A stretch of 56,728 nt of DNA, taken from positions 1-56,728 of the forward strand of contig NZ_PVBT01000011.1 in assembly GCF_002980555.1 (NCBI RefSeq), written 5' to 3'. The notes under the pieces are model-generated. The model did not search any database, was not told where the DNA came from, and saw nothing but the letters and a program-made list of their open reading frames with translations. The position numbers and the translations under genes were made by a program. The DNA is from Phyllobacterium myrsinacearum. GTDB lineage: Bacteria; Pseudomonadota; Alphaproteobacteria; Rhizobiales; Rhizobiaceae. Positions 36,077 through 44,310 of the stretch are shown here, one piece after another. Each line of letters starts with the position of its first letter. Position 1 is the stretch's first letter.

Positions 36077-37429
36077 ATGTCCAAGCGACCCATTCCATTC
36101 GGTGTGATGCTGCAAGGTGCCGGCGGCCACATGAATTCCTGGAAACACCCGAGTTCGCCTGTTGATGCCAGTGTCAATTTCGATTTCTTTGTCCGCAATG
36201 CCCGCAAAGCCGAGGAGGCAGGCATTGCCTTTGCCTTCGTCGCCGACGGGCTCTACATCAACGAAAAATCCATCCCGCATTTTCTCAACCGTTTCGAACC
36301 GATTGCCATTCTGTCGGCACTGGCCGCGACAACCTCGAAACTCGGCCTCGTCGGCACGGTCTCAACCTCCTACAGCGATCCCTTCACCGTTGCCCGGCAG
36401 TTCGGTTCGATCGACAAGATCAGCAACGGCCGCGCCGGCTGGAACGCCGTGACATCCCCGCTTGAAGGTTCAGCCAAGAATTACGGCCGCGACCATCCCG
36501 ACCATGCCCTGCGCTATGAGATTGCGGACGAGCATCTTGAGGTGGTCAAGGGTCTGTGGGACTCATGGGATGACGACGCTTTTGTCCGCAACCGCGAAAC
36601 GGGTCAATTTTTCGACAGGACCAAGCTGCATCGCCTGAACCATCATGGCCGGTTCTTCACCTCGGAGGGCCCGCTGAACATCAGCCGTTCCGAACAGGGC
36701 CAGCCGGTCATTTTCCAGGCCGGATCGTCCGATGACGGTATCGACCTTGCCGGCAAGCATGCGGACGGCGTGTTCACCAATCACGTGCCGATCGAGGAAG
36801 CGCAGGCCTTCTATCGCCGGGTCAAGCAGAGCGCGGTCGCGCATGACCGCAAGCCGGACGATGTCCTGATTTTCCCCGGCATCGCACCGATCGTCGGTGC
36901 GACCGATGAAGAAGCGGAGGCAAAGTACCGTATCATCCGCGATCTGGTGACCGTTGACGAAGCGCTCGCCTATCTCGGGCGCTTCTTCGACCATCATGAT
37001 TTCAGCGCCTATCCCATTGACGCGCCATTCCCGGAACTCGGCGATATCGGCAAGAACAATTTCCGCTCCACCACGGACCGCATCAAGCGCAATGCCAGGG
37101 AAAAGGGCCAGACCTTGCGCGAGGTTGCGCTGGAAGTCACAACACCGCGCAATGCCTTCACCGGCACACCGCAGAAGATCGCCGACGAACTCATCCGCTG
37201 GGTCGAAACCGAAGCGGCCGACGGGTTCATTCTCGGCTTCCAGATCCTGACCGAAGGGCTTGAGGATTTCACGCGCGACGTGCTGCCGCTGCTTGAGGAG
37301 CGCGGTTATCACAACAGGGTGCTTCCCGGCACGACATTGCGCGAAAACCTCGGCTTGCCCTTCCGTGAAAGCCGCTATGCCAGGATTGATCAGGGCGTAA
37401 AGGAACGCATCAGGGAGACGGCACTCTGA
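36077..37429 (+). CDS. FMN-dependent monooxygenase, NtaA/SnaA/DszA family (YtnJ/YxeK type)
   Basis: 450 residues from the ATG at 36077 with AAGGAGATTT upstream. It is the large subclass of LLM monooxygenases: [74 protein letters not shown] and [23 protein letters not shown]. These consume FMNH2 and oxygen on N- or S-linked substrates. In Bacillus the counterparts YtnJ and YxeK oxidise N-acetyl-S-substituted cysteines. It ends in a TGATG overlap with the deacylase gene, so the two are coupled. Confidence 0.92.
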   Translation: MSKRPIPFGVMLQGAGGHMNSWKHPSSPVDASVNFDFFVRNARKAEEAGIAFAFVADGLYINEKSIPHFLNRFEPIAILSALAATTSKLGLVGTVSTSYSDPFTVARQFGSIDKISNGRAGWNAVTSPLEGSAKNYGRDHPDHALRYEIADEHLEVVKGLWDSWDDDAFVRNRETGQFFDRTKLHRLNHHGRFFTSEGPLNISRSEQGQPVIFQAGSSDDGIDLAGKHADGVFTNHVPIEEAQAFYRRVKQSAVAHDRKPDDVLIFPGIAPIVGATDEEAEAKYRIIRDLVTVDEALAYLGRFFDHHDFSAYPIDAPFPELGDIGKNNFRSTTDRIKRNAREKGQTLREVALEVTTPRNAFTGTPQKIADELIRWVETEAADGFILGFQILTEGLEDFTRDVLPLLEERGYHNRVLPGTTLRENLGLPFRESRYARIDQGVKERIRETAL

Positions 37430-38622
37430 TGGGTGAGCCAACAGACAGGATTGAGGAACGAATCAGCGGCTATCTCGATGAGATGGTCGCTCTTCGCCAC
37501 GACCTGCACCGGAATCCCGAACTGGGTTACAACGAGCACCGCACCAGCGCGCTTGTCGCCGACCGGCTGCGCGACTGGGGCTATCAGGTCACCGAGGGTG
37601 TCGGCAAAACCGGTGTTGTCGGAACCCTGCAGAACGGCAACGGCCCCAAACGGCTCGGCATTCGCGCCGATATGGATGCCCTACCTATCGTCGAAGCCAC
37701 GGGCCTGCCCTATGCCAGCACCATACCCGGAAAAATGCATGCCTGCGGCCATGACGGGCACACAACCATCCTTCTGACCAGCGCCCGTTATCTCGCCGAA
37801 ACGCGTGACTTCTCCGGCACCCTCAACGTCATCTTCCAGCCGGCCGAGGAAGGCGGTGCCGGCGCCCGCAGCATGGTTCGCGATGGCCTGTTCCAGCGCT
37901 TTCCCTGCGACGCCGTCTTCGGCCTGCATAACTGGCCGGGTGTTCCCACGGGCCAGTTCGGTTTCATCACCGGCCCGGCCATGGCCTCGGTCGACAAGGT
38001 CACAGTCCGGATCATCGGCAAGGGCGGCCACGGCGCTCGCCCCCAGGAAACCATTGATCCCGTCGTCGCCAGCGCCTCTTTCATCATGGCGCTGCAAAGC
38101 ATTGTCGCCCGCAATATCGATCCGCTTGATGCCGCGGTGATTACGGTTGGCACCATCCACGCCGGCATCGCCCCCAATGTCATACCCGACAGCGTCGAGC
38201 TGGAACTGACGGTGCGCACCTTCCGCAAGGAGGTGCGGGAAGCCATCAAATCCCGCCTCACCGCACTGGCCAAAGCGCAGGCCGAAAGCTACGGCGCTGT
38301 CGCCGAGGTGGCATATCCCAGCGGCTATCCCGTGCTGGTCAACCATGCCGATGAAACGGCGTTCGCCAGAAACGTGGCGCTTGAACACTTCGGCGATGCG
38401 CGGATCGAGAAGGATTTCCGGCCGATTTCCGCCAGCGAGGATTTTGCCTTCATGCTGCAGGAAACACCGGGAAGCTATCTTTTCCTCGGCAACGGCGACA
38501 GCGCTCCACTGCACAGCCCGCTTTACAATTTCAATGACGAGATTCTGCCGTCAGCCGCCCGTTACTGGGTGAAGCTGACCGAAGCCTATCTCGCCAGGAA
38601 TCCCTCCGACAGGCCCATCTGA
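37429..38622 (+). CDS. M20 family amidohydrolase/deacylase (YtnL/YxeP-like)
   Basis: 397 residues. Metal and catalytic boxes of the M20 (HipO-like) family: ELGYNEHRTSALVAD, GIRADMDALPI, MHACGHDGHTTILL, FQPAEEGGAGARSM and late RPISASEDFAFM. The dimerisation domain lies in the middle (GKGGHGARPQETIDPVV). Such enzymes remove N-acetyl groups from amino acids; in the proposed pathway it would deacetylate N-acetylcysteine or its thioether. It overlaps the preceding stop by one nt and sits 18 nt before the acetyltransferase gene. Confidence 0.9.
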   Translation: MGEPTDRIEERISGYLDEMVALRHDLHRNPELGYNEHRTSALVADRLRDWGYQVTEGVGKTGVVGTLQNGNGPKRLGIRADMDALPIVEATGLPYASTIPGKMHACGHDGHTTILLTSARYLAETRDFSGTLNVIFQPAEEGGAGARSMVRDGLFQRFPCDAVFGLHNWPGVPTGQFGFITGPAMASVDKVTVRIIGKGGHGARPQETIDPVVASASFIMALQSIVARNIDPLDAAVITVGTIHAGIAPNVIPDSVELELTVRTFRKEVREAIKSRLTALAKAQAESYGAVAEVAYPSGYPVLVNHADETAFARNVALEHFGDARIEKDFRPISASEDFAFMLQETPGSYLFLGNGDSAPLHSPLYNFNDEILPSAARYWVKLTEAYLARNPSDRPI

Positions 38623-38640
38623 CAAGAACGCGAGACAATC

Positions 38641-39192
38641 ATGACTGATGTTTTTGTTTACACGACACCGAACGACGAACGCTCCCAACCGCTGATAGAA
38701 GCTCTGATCATTGAATATGAAACACGCTACGGCAACTTCTACGGCGAACCCGCCCGCAACGAGCTGAGCCGGTATCCGGCCGAACTGTTTGCACCTCCCC
38801 ATGGTGCCTTTCTGCTCCTGATCCGCGATGGCCAGACCATTGGCGGCGGTGCCTTCAAACGCTATGACGAGCAGACAGCCGAACTCAAGCGCATCTGGAC
38901 CCATGCGGATTTGCGTCAGCAGGGCCTTGCACGCAAGGTTGTGACCGAACTGGAAGAACAGGCTGCGCGCCAGGGTTATACGCGGATTTACCTGACCACC
39001 GGCTTCCGCCAGCCCGAGGCAAAGGAACTGTATCTGCGTTCGGGATATACCGCTCTTTTCGATGTCAATGCCGACCCGGAAGTCTATCGGCACCTGCCCT
39101 TCGAGAAAGATATCAGTGCATTGGCAGCACAGCTTTCCAAGGTTGCTGCTTCGGCTTCGTCAGACCGCGATCTTCTGCGCCAGGCCGGGTGA
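38641..39192 (+). CDS. GNAT-family N-acetyltransferase
   Basis: 183 residues. The GNAT acetyl-CoA site is visible as LKRIWTHADLRQQGLARKVVTELEEQAARQGYTRIYLTTG, with QQGLAR as the pyrophosphate loop. The N-terminal MTDVFVYTTPNDERSQPLIEALIIEYETRYGNFYGE is like those GNATs found beside PAAT-type transporters. It is embedded between a deacylase and an ABC transporter, as ytmI and yxeL are in Bacillus, where the enzyme N-acetylates S-substituted cysteine. That substrate is inferred here from the neighbourhood. Confidence 0.85.
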   Translation: MTDVFVYTTPNDERSQPLIEALIIEYETRYGNFYGEPARNELSRYPAELFAPPHGAFLLLIRDGQTIGGGAFKRYDEQTAELKRIWTHADLRQQGLARKVVTELEEQAARQGYTRIYLTTGFRQPEAKELYLRSGYTALFDVNADPEVYRHLPFEKDISALAAQLSKVAASASSDRDLLRQAG

Positions 39193-39314
39193 TTTCACCG
39201 GCGCCACGATTGCCCGGACCGTGGGATTTCATGCTCAATAAGTCCGGTTCTTTGCAACAATGCTTCTCTAACCCCTCAGATTTCGCAGTCCGCCGTCTTT
39301 GACTGTTTCGCTTA

Positions 39315-39392
39315 AACACTACTAAATCAGTCGAGTAAAATCCGAGCCCGCAGAAGGTTTTCCGATACGGGCTCGCTCGACTGAAAAGTGTT
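39315..39392. repeat. Long imperfect hairpin before the ABC transporter gene
   Basis: Nested arms in the 220-nt gap after the acetyltransferase gene: AACACT/AGTGTT (39315-39320, 39387-39392), CAGTCGAG/CTCGACTG (39328-39335, 39376-39383) and CGAGCCCG/CGGGCTCG (39343-39350, 39368-39375). It ends 20 nt before the ABC start. It may be a transcript attenuator or processing signal, or a small palindromic mobile repeat. Confidence 0.65.
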
Positions 39393-39412
39393 GTACAGGG
39401 GAATTTGCAAGC

Positions 39413-41218
39413 ATGGCGATTACAGCAGACTATTCGGCTACGCATTCCGTCCAGCCGCCCGCCGCCACAACCGAGGATTACACCCACTACAGGATTGTAA
39501 AGGCGAGATACCCCGCGCGTTTCTTCGGAACATTGTTTGCCGCGCTGATCATTGCTGTCACGCTTCAATCCATTCTGACCAATCCGAAATGGGGATGGAA
39601 TGTTTTTGCCGAATGGTTCTTCTCGGCTCCCGTTCTGGCTGGCCTGGCGCGCACACTGCTGCTGACCCTACTCGCAACCATTCTCGGCTTCGCGCTGGGC
39701 ACAGCGCTAGCGCTGGCCCGCGTGTCGAAATCGCCTCTCCTGTCGGGTCTGTCATGGGCCTATATCTGGCTTCTGCGCTCGATTCCGTTGATCGTGCTGC
39801 TCCTGATCCTCAACAATCTCGGCTATCTCTATGCGACGGTGCGCATCGGCGTGCCCTACACGGATATTCTCTTCGCCGAGTATCCGACCATTTCGATCCT
39901 CAGCCCCTTTGCAGCAGCGCTTATCGGTCTCAGCCTCAATCAGGCAGCCTTCTCCTCAGAAATCATCCGCGGTGGTATCCTGTCCGTCGATCAGGGCCAG
40001 CTTGAAGCCGCCGCCGCGCTCGGTCTTTCCCGGCGCCGGCAGGCCTTCCGTATCGTCCTGCCGCAGGCCATGCGCACTATTCTGCCCACCGGATTCAATG
40101 AGATTATCGGTTTGGCCAAAGGCACGTCCATCGTCTATGTGCTGGCGCTGCCGGAGCTCTTCTACACGGTTCAGGTGATCTATCGCCGCAACCTCGAAGT
40201 GATCCCGTTGCTAATGGTGGCAACGGTCTGGTACCTGATCATCCTGACCGTGCTGTCAGTCGCCCAGCACTATATCGAACGGCACTTCTCCAAAGGTGCC
40301 CTGCGCAATCCTCCTGCCCCGATTTTCCGCAAACTGTTTCGCCGGCTCTTCGGCGCCCCGATTCTTGCCCGCCCGCAAAGCGTCCCCGTCTCCTCCCTGC
40401 AAAATGCGGCCGCGGTCAAAACCAGCGACCGCAGCATACCTCTCGCCAGTTGGCGCGCCCCGGGATCGGTGAAAATCCAGGGTGTCTCCAAGAGCTTTGG
40501 CCAGCTCAAGGTGCTCGACGATATCCGGCTCGACATCAAGGCGGGCAGCGTCACCGCGATCCTTGGCCCGTCCGGCTCCGGCAAGTCCACCCTGCTGCGC
40601 ACCATCAACCATCTCGAACGCGTCGATGACGGTTTCATCACCGTGGACAACGAACTGGTCGGTTATCGCAAAAGCGGCCGGACACTCTATGAGCTCAAGG
40701 AGAAGGACATTCTCAAACGCCGCGCCGACATCGGCATGGTGTTCCAGAGCTTCAACCTGTTCCCGCATCTCACCGTTCTTGAGAATATCATTGAAGCGCC
40801 GGTGTCACTCGGCCAGCTGACCCGCCCGGAAGCCATTAGCCTCGCACGGGAACTGCTTGCCCGTGTCGGTCTCGGCGACAAGATCAATGCCTATCCGCGC
40901 CAGCTGTCCGGCGGGCAGCAACAGCGTGTGGCGATTGCACGGGCGCTGGCGTTGAGGCCAAAGGTCCTGTTGTTCGATGAGCCGACATCCGCGCTCGACC
41001 CCGAATTGGTCGGCGAGGTGCTGGACGTCATCAAGGAACTGGCCCGCTCCGGCACAACCCTGATCATCGTCACCCACGAGATCGGATTTGCCCGGGAAGT
41101 GGCCGACACGGTGATCTTCATGGACGGCGGCAGGGTTATTGAGACAGGCGCGCCCGAGCAGATCCTGAACCGGCCAAGGAATGCCCGCACCAGCGAGTTT
41201 CTCGCCAAGGTTCTCTAA
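39413..41218 (+). CDS. Fused ABC transporter permease and ATP-binding protein (polar amino acid type)
   Basis: 601 residues. The N-terminal 300 residues are a HisM-type permease (about five helices; the EAA loop region EAAAALGLSRRRQAFRIVLPQAMRTILP). A linker of about 50 residues follows, then an ATPase with Walker A GPSGSGKST near 385, Q-loop FQSFNLFPHLT, signature LSGGQQQR near 498 and Walker B VLLFDEPTSALDPE. Permease and ATPase are usually separate genes in this family, so the fusion is notable though not unique. It imports small polar amino-acid-like compounds with the two binding proteins downstream; S-substituted cysteines or cystine are the likely cargo. Confidence 0.92.
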   Translation: MAITADYSATHSVQPPAATTEDYTHYRIVKARYPARFFGTLFAALIIAVTLQSILTNPKWGWNVFAEWFFSAPVLAGLARTLLLTLLATILGFALGTALALARVSKSPLLSGLSWAYIWLLRSIPLIVLLLILNNLGYLYATVRIGVPYTDILFAEYPTISILSPFAAALIGLSLNQAAFSSEIIRGGILSVDQGQLEAAAALGLSRRRQAFRIVLPQAMRTILPTGFNEIIGLAKGTSIVYVLALPELFYTVQVIYRRNLEVIPLLMVATVWYLIILTVLSVAQHYIERHFSKGALRNPPAPIFRKLFRRLFGAPILARPQSVPVSSLQNAAAVKTSDRSIPLASWRAPGSVKIQGVSKSFGQLKVLDDIRLDIKAGSVTAILGPSGSGKSTLLRTINHLERVDDGFITVDNELVGYRKSGRTLYELKEKDILKRRADIGMVFQSFNLFPHLTVLENIIEAPVSLGQLTRPEAISLARELLARVGLGDKINAYPRQLSGGQQQRVAIARALALRPKVLLFDEPTSALDPELVGEVLDVIKELARSGTTLIIVTHEIGFAREVADTVIFMDGGRVIETGAPEQILNRPRNARTSEFLAKVL

Positions 41219-41260
41219 CCCAGCGCCGGCTCCGGCATGTCCATATCCAAGGAAAGCAGC

Positions 41261-42196
41261 ATGAATTTTCGCCCATCCCACATCTCCTTCGCTCTCGCGG
41301 TGCTTATCGCCACCGTTTCCGGTCTCGCCATGGTTCACGCCGAAGGTTTTGACCTCAGCCCGGACCAGAGCGGCCGTATCCGGGCGGAAAAGAGCGAAAA
41401 GGTCATTGCTACCGTTCCTGCGACGTTCAAATTCGTCAGGGACGATACGCTGACCGTCGGTATCAGTGTCGCGCACCCGCCGCTCAGCACCTACGCAACG
41501 GATGCAAAGACCGTCGTCGGCTATGATCCGGACTTCGCCCAGCTGATTGCCGATATTCTCGGCAGAAAACTGGAACTGGTGCCGATTGCCTGGGCGGATT
41601 GGCCGCTCGGCCTGGAATCGGGAAAATTCGATGCTGTCATTTCCAATGTCGGCGTGACCGAGCAGCGCAAGGAGAAATTCGATTTCTCCACCTACCGCCT
41701 CGGCCTGCATGGTTTCTACGTCAAGGCCGATAGCCCGATCACATCGATCAAGGAGCCAAAGGATATTGCCGGGCTCAGGATCATCACGGGCTCGGGCACC
41801 ATTCAGGAAAAGATCCTGCTCGAATGGGACAAGCAGAATGCGGCAAAAGGGCTGAAACCCGTGGAACTGCAGTATTACGACGATGATGCGGTCAGTGCGC
41901 TCGCCATCCAGTCCGGCCGGGCCGATGCGGAATTCAATCCCAATGCGCCCCAGGCCTACCGCGCTGCAATCGATCACAAGATCAAACTGGTGGGAACGGT
42001 GAATGCCGGATGGCCGCTCATCGCCGACGTTGCCATCACCACGCGCAAGGGGAGCGGCATTGCCGATAGTTTGACCGCGGCAATCAACGAACTGATCGCC
42101 GACGGGAAATATGCCCAGTCGCTCGAACGCTGGAAACTCAGCCCGGAAGCCCTCGACAAATCGCGGACCAATCCGCCCGGCCTGCCGAAAATCTGA
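41261..42196 (+). CDS. Periplasmic substrate-binding protein, polar amino acid type (copy 1)
   Basis: 311 residues from the ATG at 41261 (AAGGAAAGCAGC upstream; an in-frame ATG 24 nt earlier is less likely). A Sec signal peptide (cleavage after VHA, about residue 28) is followed by a family 3 solute-binding fold: LTVGISVAHPPLSTYATDAKTVVGYDPDFAQLIADILGR, WADWPLGLESGKFDAVISNVGVTEQRKEKFDFSTYR. It lies 42 nt after the fused transporter gene. It is a paralogue of the last gene of the operon, the same length and conserved throughout, so the transporter probably uses two binding proteins. Confidence 0.92.
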   Translation: MNFRPSHISFALAVLIATVSGLAMVHAEGFDLSPDQSGRIRAEKSEKVIATVPATFKFVRDDTLTVGISVAHPPLSTYATDAKTVVGYDPDFAQLIADILGRKLELVPIAWADWPLGLESGKFDAVISNVGVTEQRKEKFDFSTYRLGLHGFYVKADSPITSIKEPKDIAGLRIITGSGTIQEKILLEWDKQNAAKGLKPVELQYYDDDAVSALAIQSGRADAEFNPNAPQAYRAAIDHKIKLVGTVNAGWPLIADVAITTRKGSGIADSLTAAINELIADGKYAQSLERWKLSPEALDKSRTNPPGLPKI

Positions 42197-42234
42197 CCGG
42201 CAAGGCTTACGAACAAGCAAGAAGGGCTTCTCCC

Positions 42235-43284
42235 ATGACGAACACATCCCTCGCCATCAATCATGTCGGCTTCCTCACACCAGGAAACTACCGGGACGAC
42301 AATCCGTATGAAGGATTGGAGAACACGCTCCAGCTGCTGGAATTCGGTGAGAAACTGGGATTTGACAGCGGCTGGGTGCGGCAGCGCCACCTCGAGCACG
42401 GCATATCCTCCGCGGGCGTGTTCCTTGCCGCAGCAACCCAGCGCACCAGCCGCATCCAGCTGGGCACAGCGGTCATCCAGATCGGTTATGAAAGCCCCTA
42501 TCGCCTCGCCGAGGATCTGTCGACCGTCGACGTCCTGTCGCGGGGGCGGCTCAATATCGGCCTGAGTGCCGGTACACCGGCCCATGCGGCGTTGCTCGGC
42601 CCGCGGGTGTTTGACGGTGACTGGAAGGAGTACGACCTTTCCCACACCCGTGTCATTCGCTTCGCCGACAACCTGCGTGGTGAATTTCTTGCCGATCCCC
42701 AGACGTTCATCGCAACGCCGGGCGGGCCGCAACGGCCGCGCCTGCAACCGCATGCGGAGGGCCTAGTCAACCGGATCTGGTATGGCGGCGGGTCGCTCCG
42801 GTCCGTAGGCTGGGCCGGTCAGAACGGCTTCAATCTCATGATCGGCAACGTGACCGCCGGTGAAAACACCGATGATTTCTACGAAGCCCAGGGGCATCAG
42901 CTCGACGCGTATCATCACAACCTCGACGGCCTCTTCCGCCGTGTGTCCCTCGGACGCGTCATCGTCCCGACGGATAGCGCCGATGCAGCAACCCGCAAGA
43001 AATATGCCGACTATGCCGCGAGCCGTCATGAACGCACGCTGAAGCCGCAGGGCGAGCGGCGTACCCTGTTTCCCAAGGATCTTGTGGGAACATCCGAGCA
43101 GATCCTCGAGCAGCTTTTCAACGATCCGATCGTGGCGCGCGTCGGGGAGCTGCGGCTGGAACTTCCTTATGAGTTCCAACAGCACGAATATCAGCAAATC
43201 CTCTCCGATTTCATCTCCCACATCGCTCCGGAAATCGGCTGGGGCAATCAGCCCGTGCGCATCAGTGCGGGGGCACGGCGCTGA
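42235..43284 (+). CDS. LLM-class flavin monooxygenase (third of the operon)
   Basis: 349 residues of the alkanal monooxygenase-like fold: LAINHVGFLTPGNYRDDNPYEGLENTLQLLEFGEKLGFDSGWVRQRHLEH, RIQLGTAVIQIGYESPYRLAEDLSTVDVLSRGRLNIGLSAGTP. It is distinct in sequence from both LLM genes at the operon front. It sits between the two binding-protein genes, 38 nt after the first. Its substrate is probably another S-substituted compound, which would fit a pathway accepting several substituents; this is inference. Confidence 0.87.
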   Translation: MTNTSLAINHVGFLTPGNYRDDNPYEGLENTLQLLEFGEKLGFDSGWVRQRHLEHGISSAGVFLAAATQRTSRIQLGTAVIQIGYESPYRLAEDLSTVDVLSRGRLNIGLSAGTPAHAALLGPRVFDGDWKEYDLSHTRVIRFADNLRGEFLADPQTFIATPGGPQRPRLQPHAEGLVNRIWYGGGSLRSVGWAGQNGFNLMIGNVTAGENTDDFYEAQGHQLDAYHHNLDGLFRRVSLGRVIVPTDSADAATRKKYADYAASRHERTLKPQGERRTLFPKDLVGTSEQILEQLFNDPIVARVGELRLELPYEFQQHEYQQILSDFISHIAPEIGWGNQPVRISAGARR

Positions 43285-43319
43285 CCATCAACCAACAAGC
43301 CACACTCAAGGGGTTATCC

Positions 43320-44255
43320 ATGACAACCAGACTGCACCTTCTATCTCTCGTGGCCGGGGCATTCATCGCCGCCACCACTCATCTCGCCTTTGCCGCCGGG
43401 AGCGCCTTCGATCTCAGCCCGGATCAGAAAGACCGCGTGCGGGCCGAGAAAAACGAAAAGGCAATTGAAGCTGTCTCGAAGAGCTTCAAATTCGTCAGCG
43501 ACGGCAAGCTGACCATCGGACTGCACCCGTCCAACCCGCCGCTCAGCACCTACGCCAGCGATGCCACGACGGTCGTCGGTTTTGACGTCGATCTGGCCCA
43601 GCTGGTGGCGGACAGCCTTGGACGCGAACTGGTACTCGTGCCGGTTGCCTGGGCGGATTGGCCGCTTGGGCTTGAATCCGGCAAGTTCGATGCGGTGATT
43701 TCAAATGTCACGGTGACGGAACAGCGCAAGGAGAAGTTCGATTTCTCGACCTACCGCAAGGACGAGCTTGGCTACTACGTCAAGGCTGACAGCGCCATCA
43801 AGGCCATCAAGGAACCCAAGGATATTGCCGGGTTGAAGGTGATCACCGATGCGGGCACCAACCAGGAGAAAATCCTGCTGGCCTGGGATAAGGAAAATGT
43901 CGCCAAGGGTCTGAAACCCATCGAAGTCCAGTATTATGACGATGATGCGGTCAGCACGCTTGCCATTCAATCGGGCCGCGCCGATGCCGTCTTCAGCGTC
44001 AATGCAACTCAAGCCTATAAGGCCGCTGTCAGCGGCAAAACCAAGCTCGTGGGCACCGTCAGCGGCGGCTGGCCGATCACTGCCGAGGTTGCAGTCACCA
44101 CCCGCAAGGGCAGCGGCGCGGCGGACGGCGTTACTGCGGCACTGAATGCCGTCATCGCCGATGGCAAATACAAAAAGGTGCTCGATCGCTGGAATCTTGG
44201 CTCCGAAGCCATCGACAAGGCAACCACCAACCCGCCCGGTCTGCCAAAGAGCTGA
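43320..44255 (+). CDS. Periplasmic substrate-binding protein, polar amino acid type (copy 2)
   Basis: 311 residues, with a signal peptide (cleavage after AFA, about residue 25) and family 3 fold: LTIGLHPSNPPLSTYASDATTVVGFDVDLAQLVADSLGREL, WADWPLGLESGKFDAVISNVTVTEQRKEKFDFSTYRKDELGYYVKADSAI. It is clearly duplicated from copy 1, differing most in the ligand-lining parts (LHPSNPP here, SVAHPP there; NVGVT/NVTVT), so ligand preference may differ. It is the last gene before the shared terminator. Confidence 0.92.
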   Translation: MTTRLHLLSLVAGAFIAATTHLAFAAGSAFDLSPDQKDRVRAEKNEKAIEAVSKSFKFVSDGKLTIGLHPSNPPLSTYASDATTVVGFDVDLAQLVADSLGRELVLVPVAWADWPLGLESGKFDAVISNVTVTEQRKEKFDFSTYRKDELGYYVKADSAIKAIKEPKDIAGLKVITDAGTNQEKILLAWDKENVAKGLKPIEVQYYDDDAVSTLAIQSGRADAVFSVNATQAYKAAVSGKTKLVGTVSGGWPITAEVAVTTRKGSGAADGVTAALNAVIADGKYKKVLDRWNLGSEAIDKATTNPPGLPKS

Positions 44256-44267
44256 GACCGTTCACAA

Positions 44268-44304
44268 CAAAAGGCCGCACCGGCATAACCGGTGCGGCCT
44301 TTTG
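44268..44304. terminator. Strong bidirectional terminator between the two large operons
   Basis: A 16-bp perfect stem (44268-44283 with 44289-44304), a CATAA loop, and A/T tracts at both bases (AAAA and TTTT). It ends the plus-strand monooxygenase/ABC operon and the minus-strand sugar operon, whose last stop is at 44311. Confidence 0.93.
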
Positions 44305-44310
44305 TTTGGC

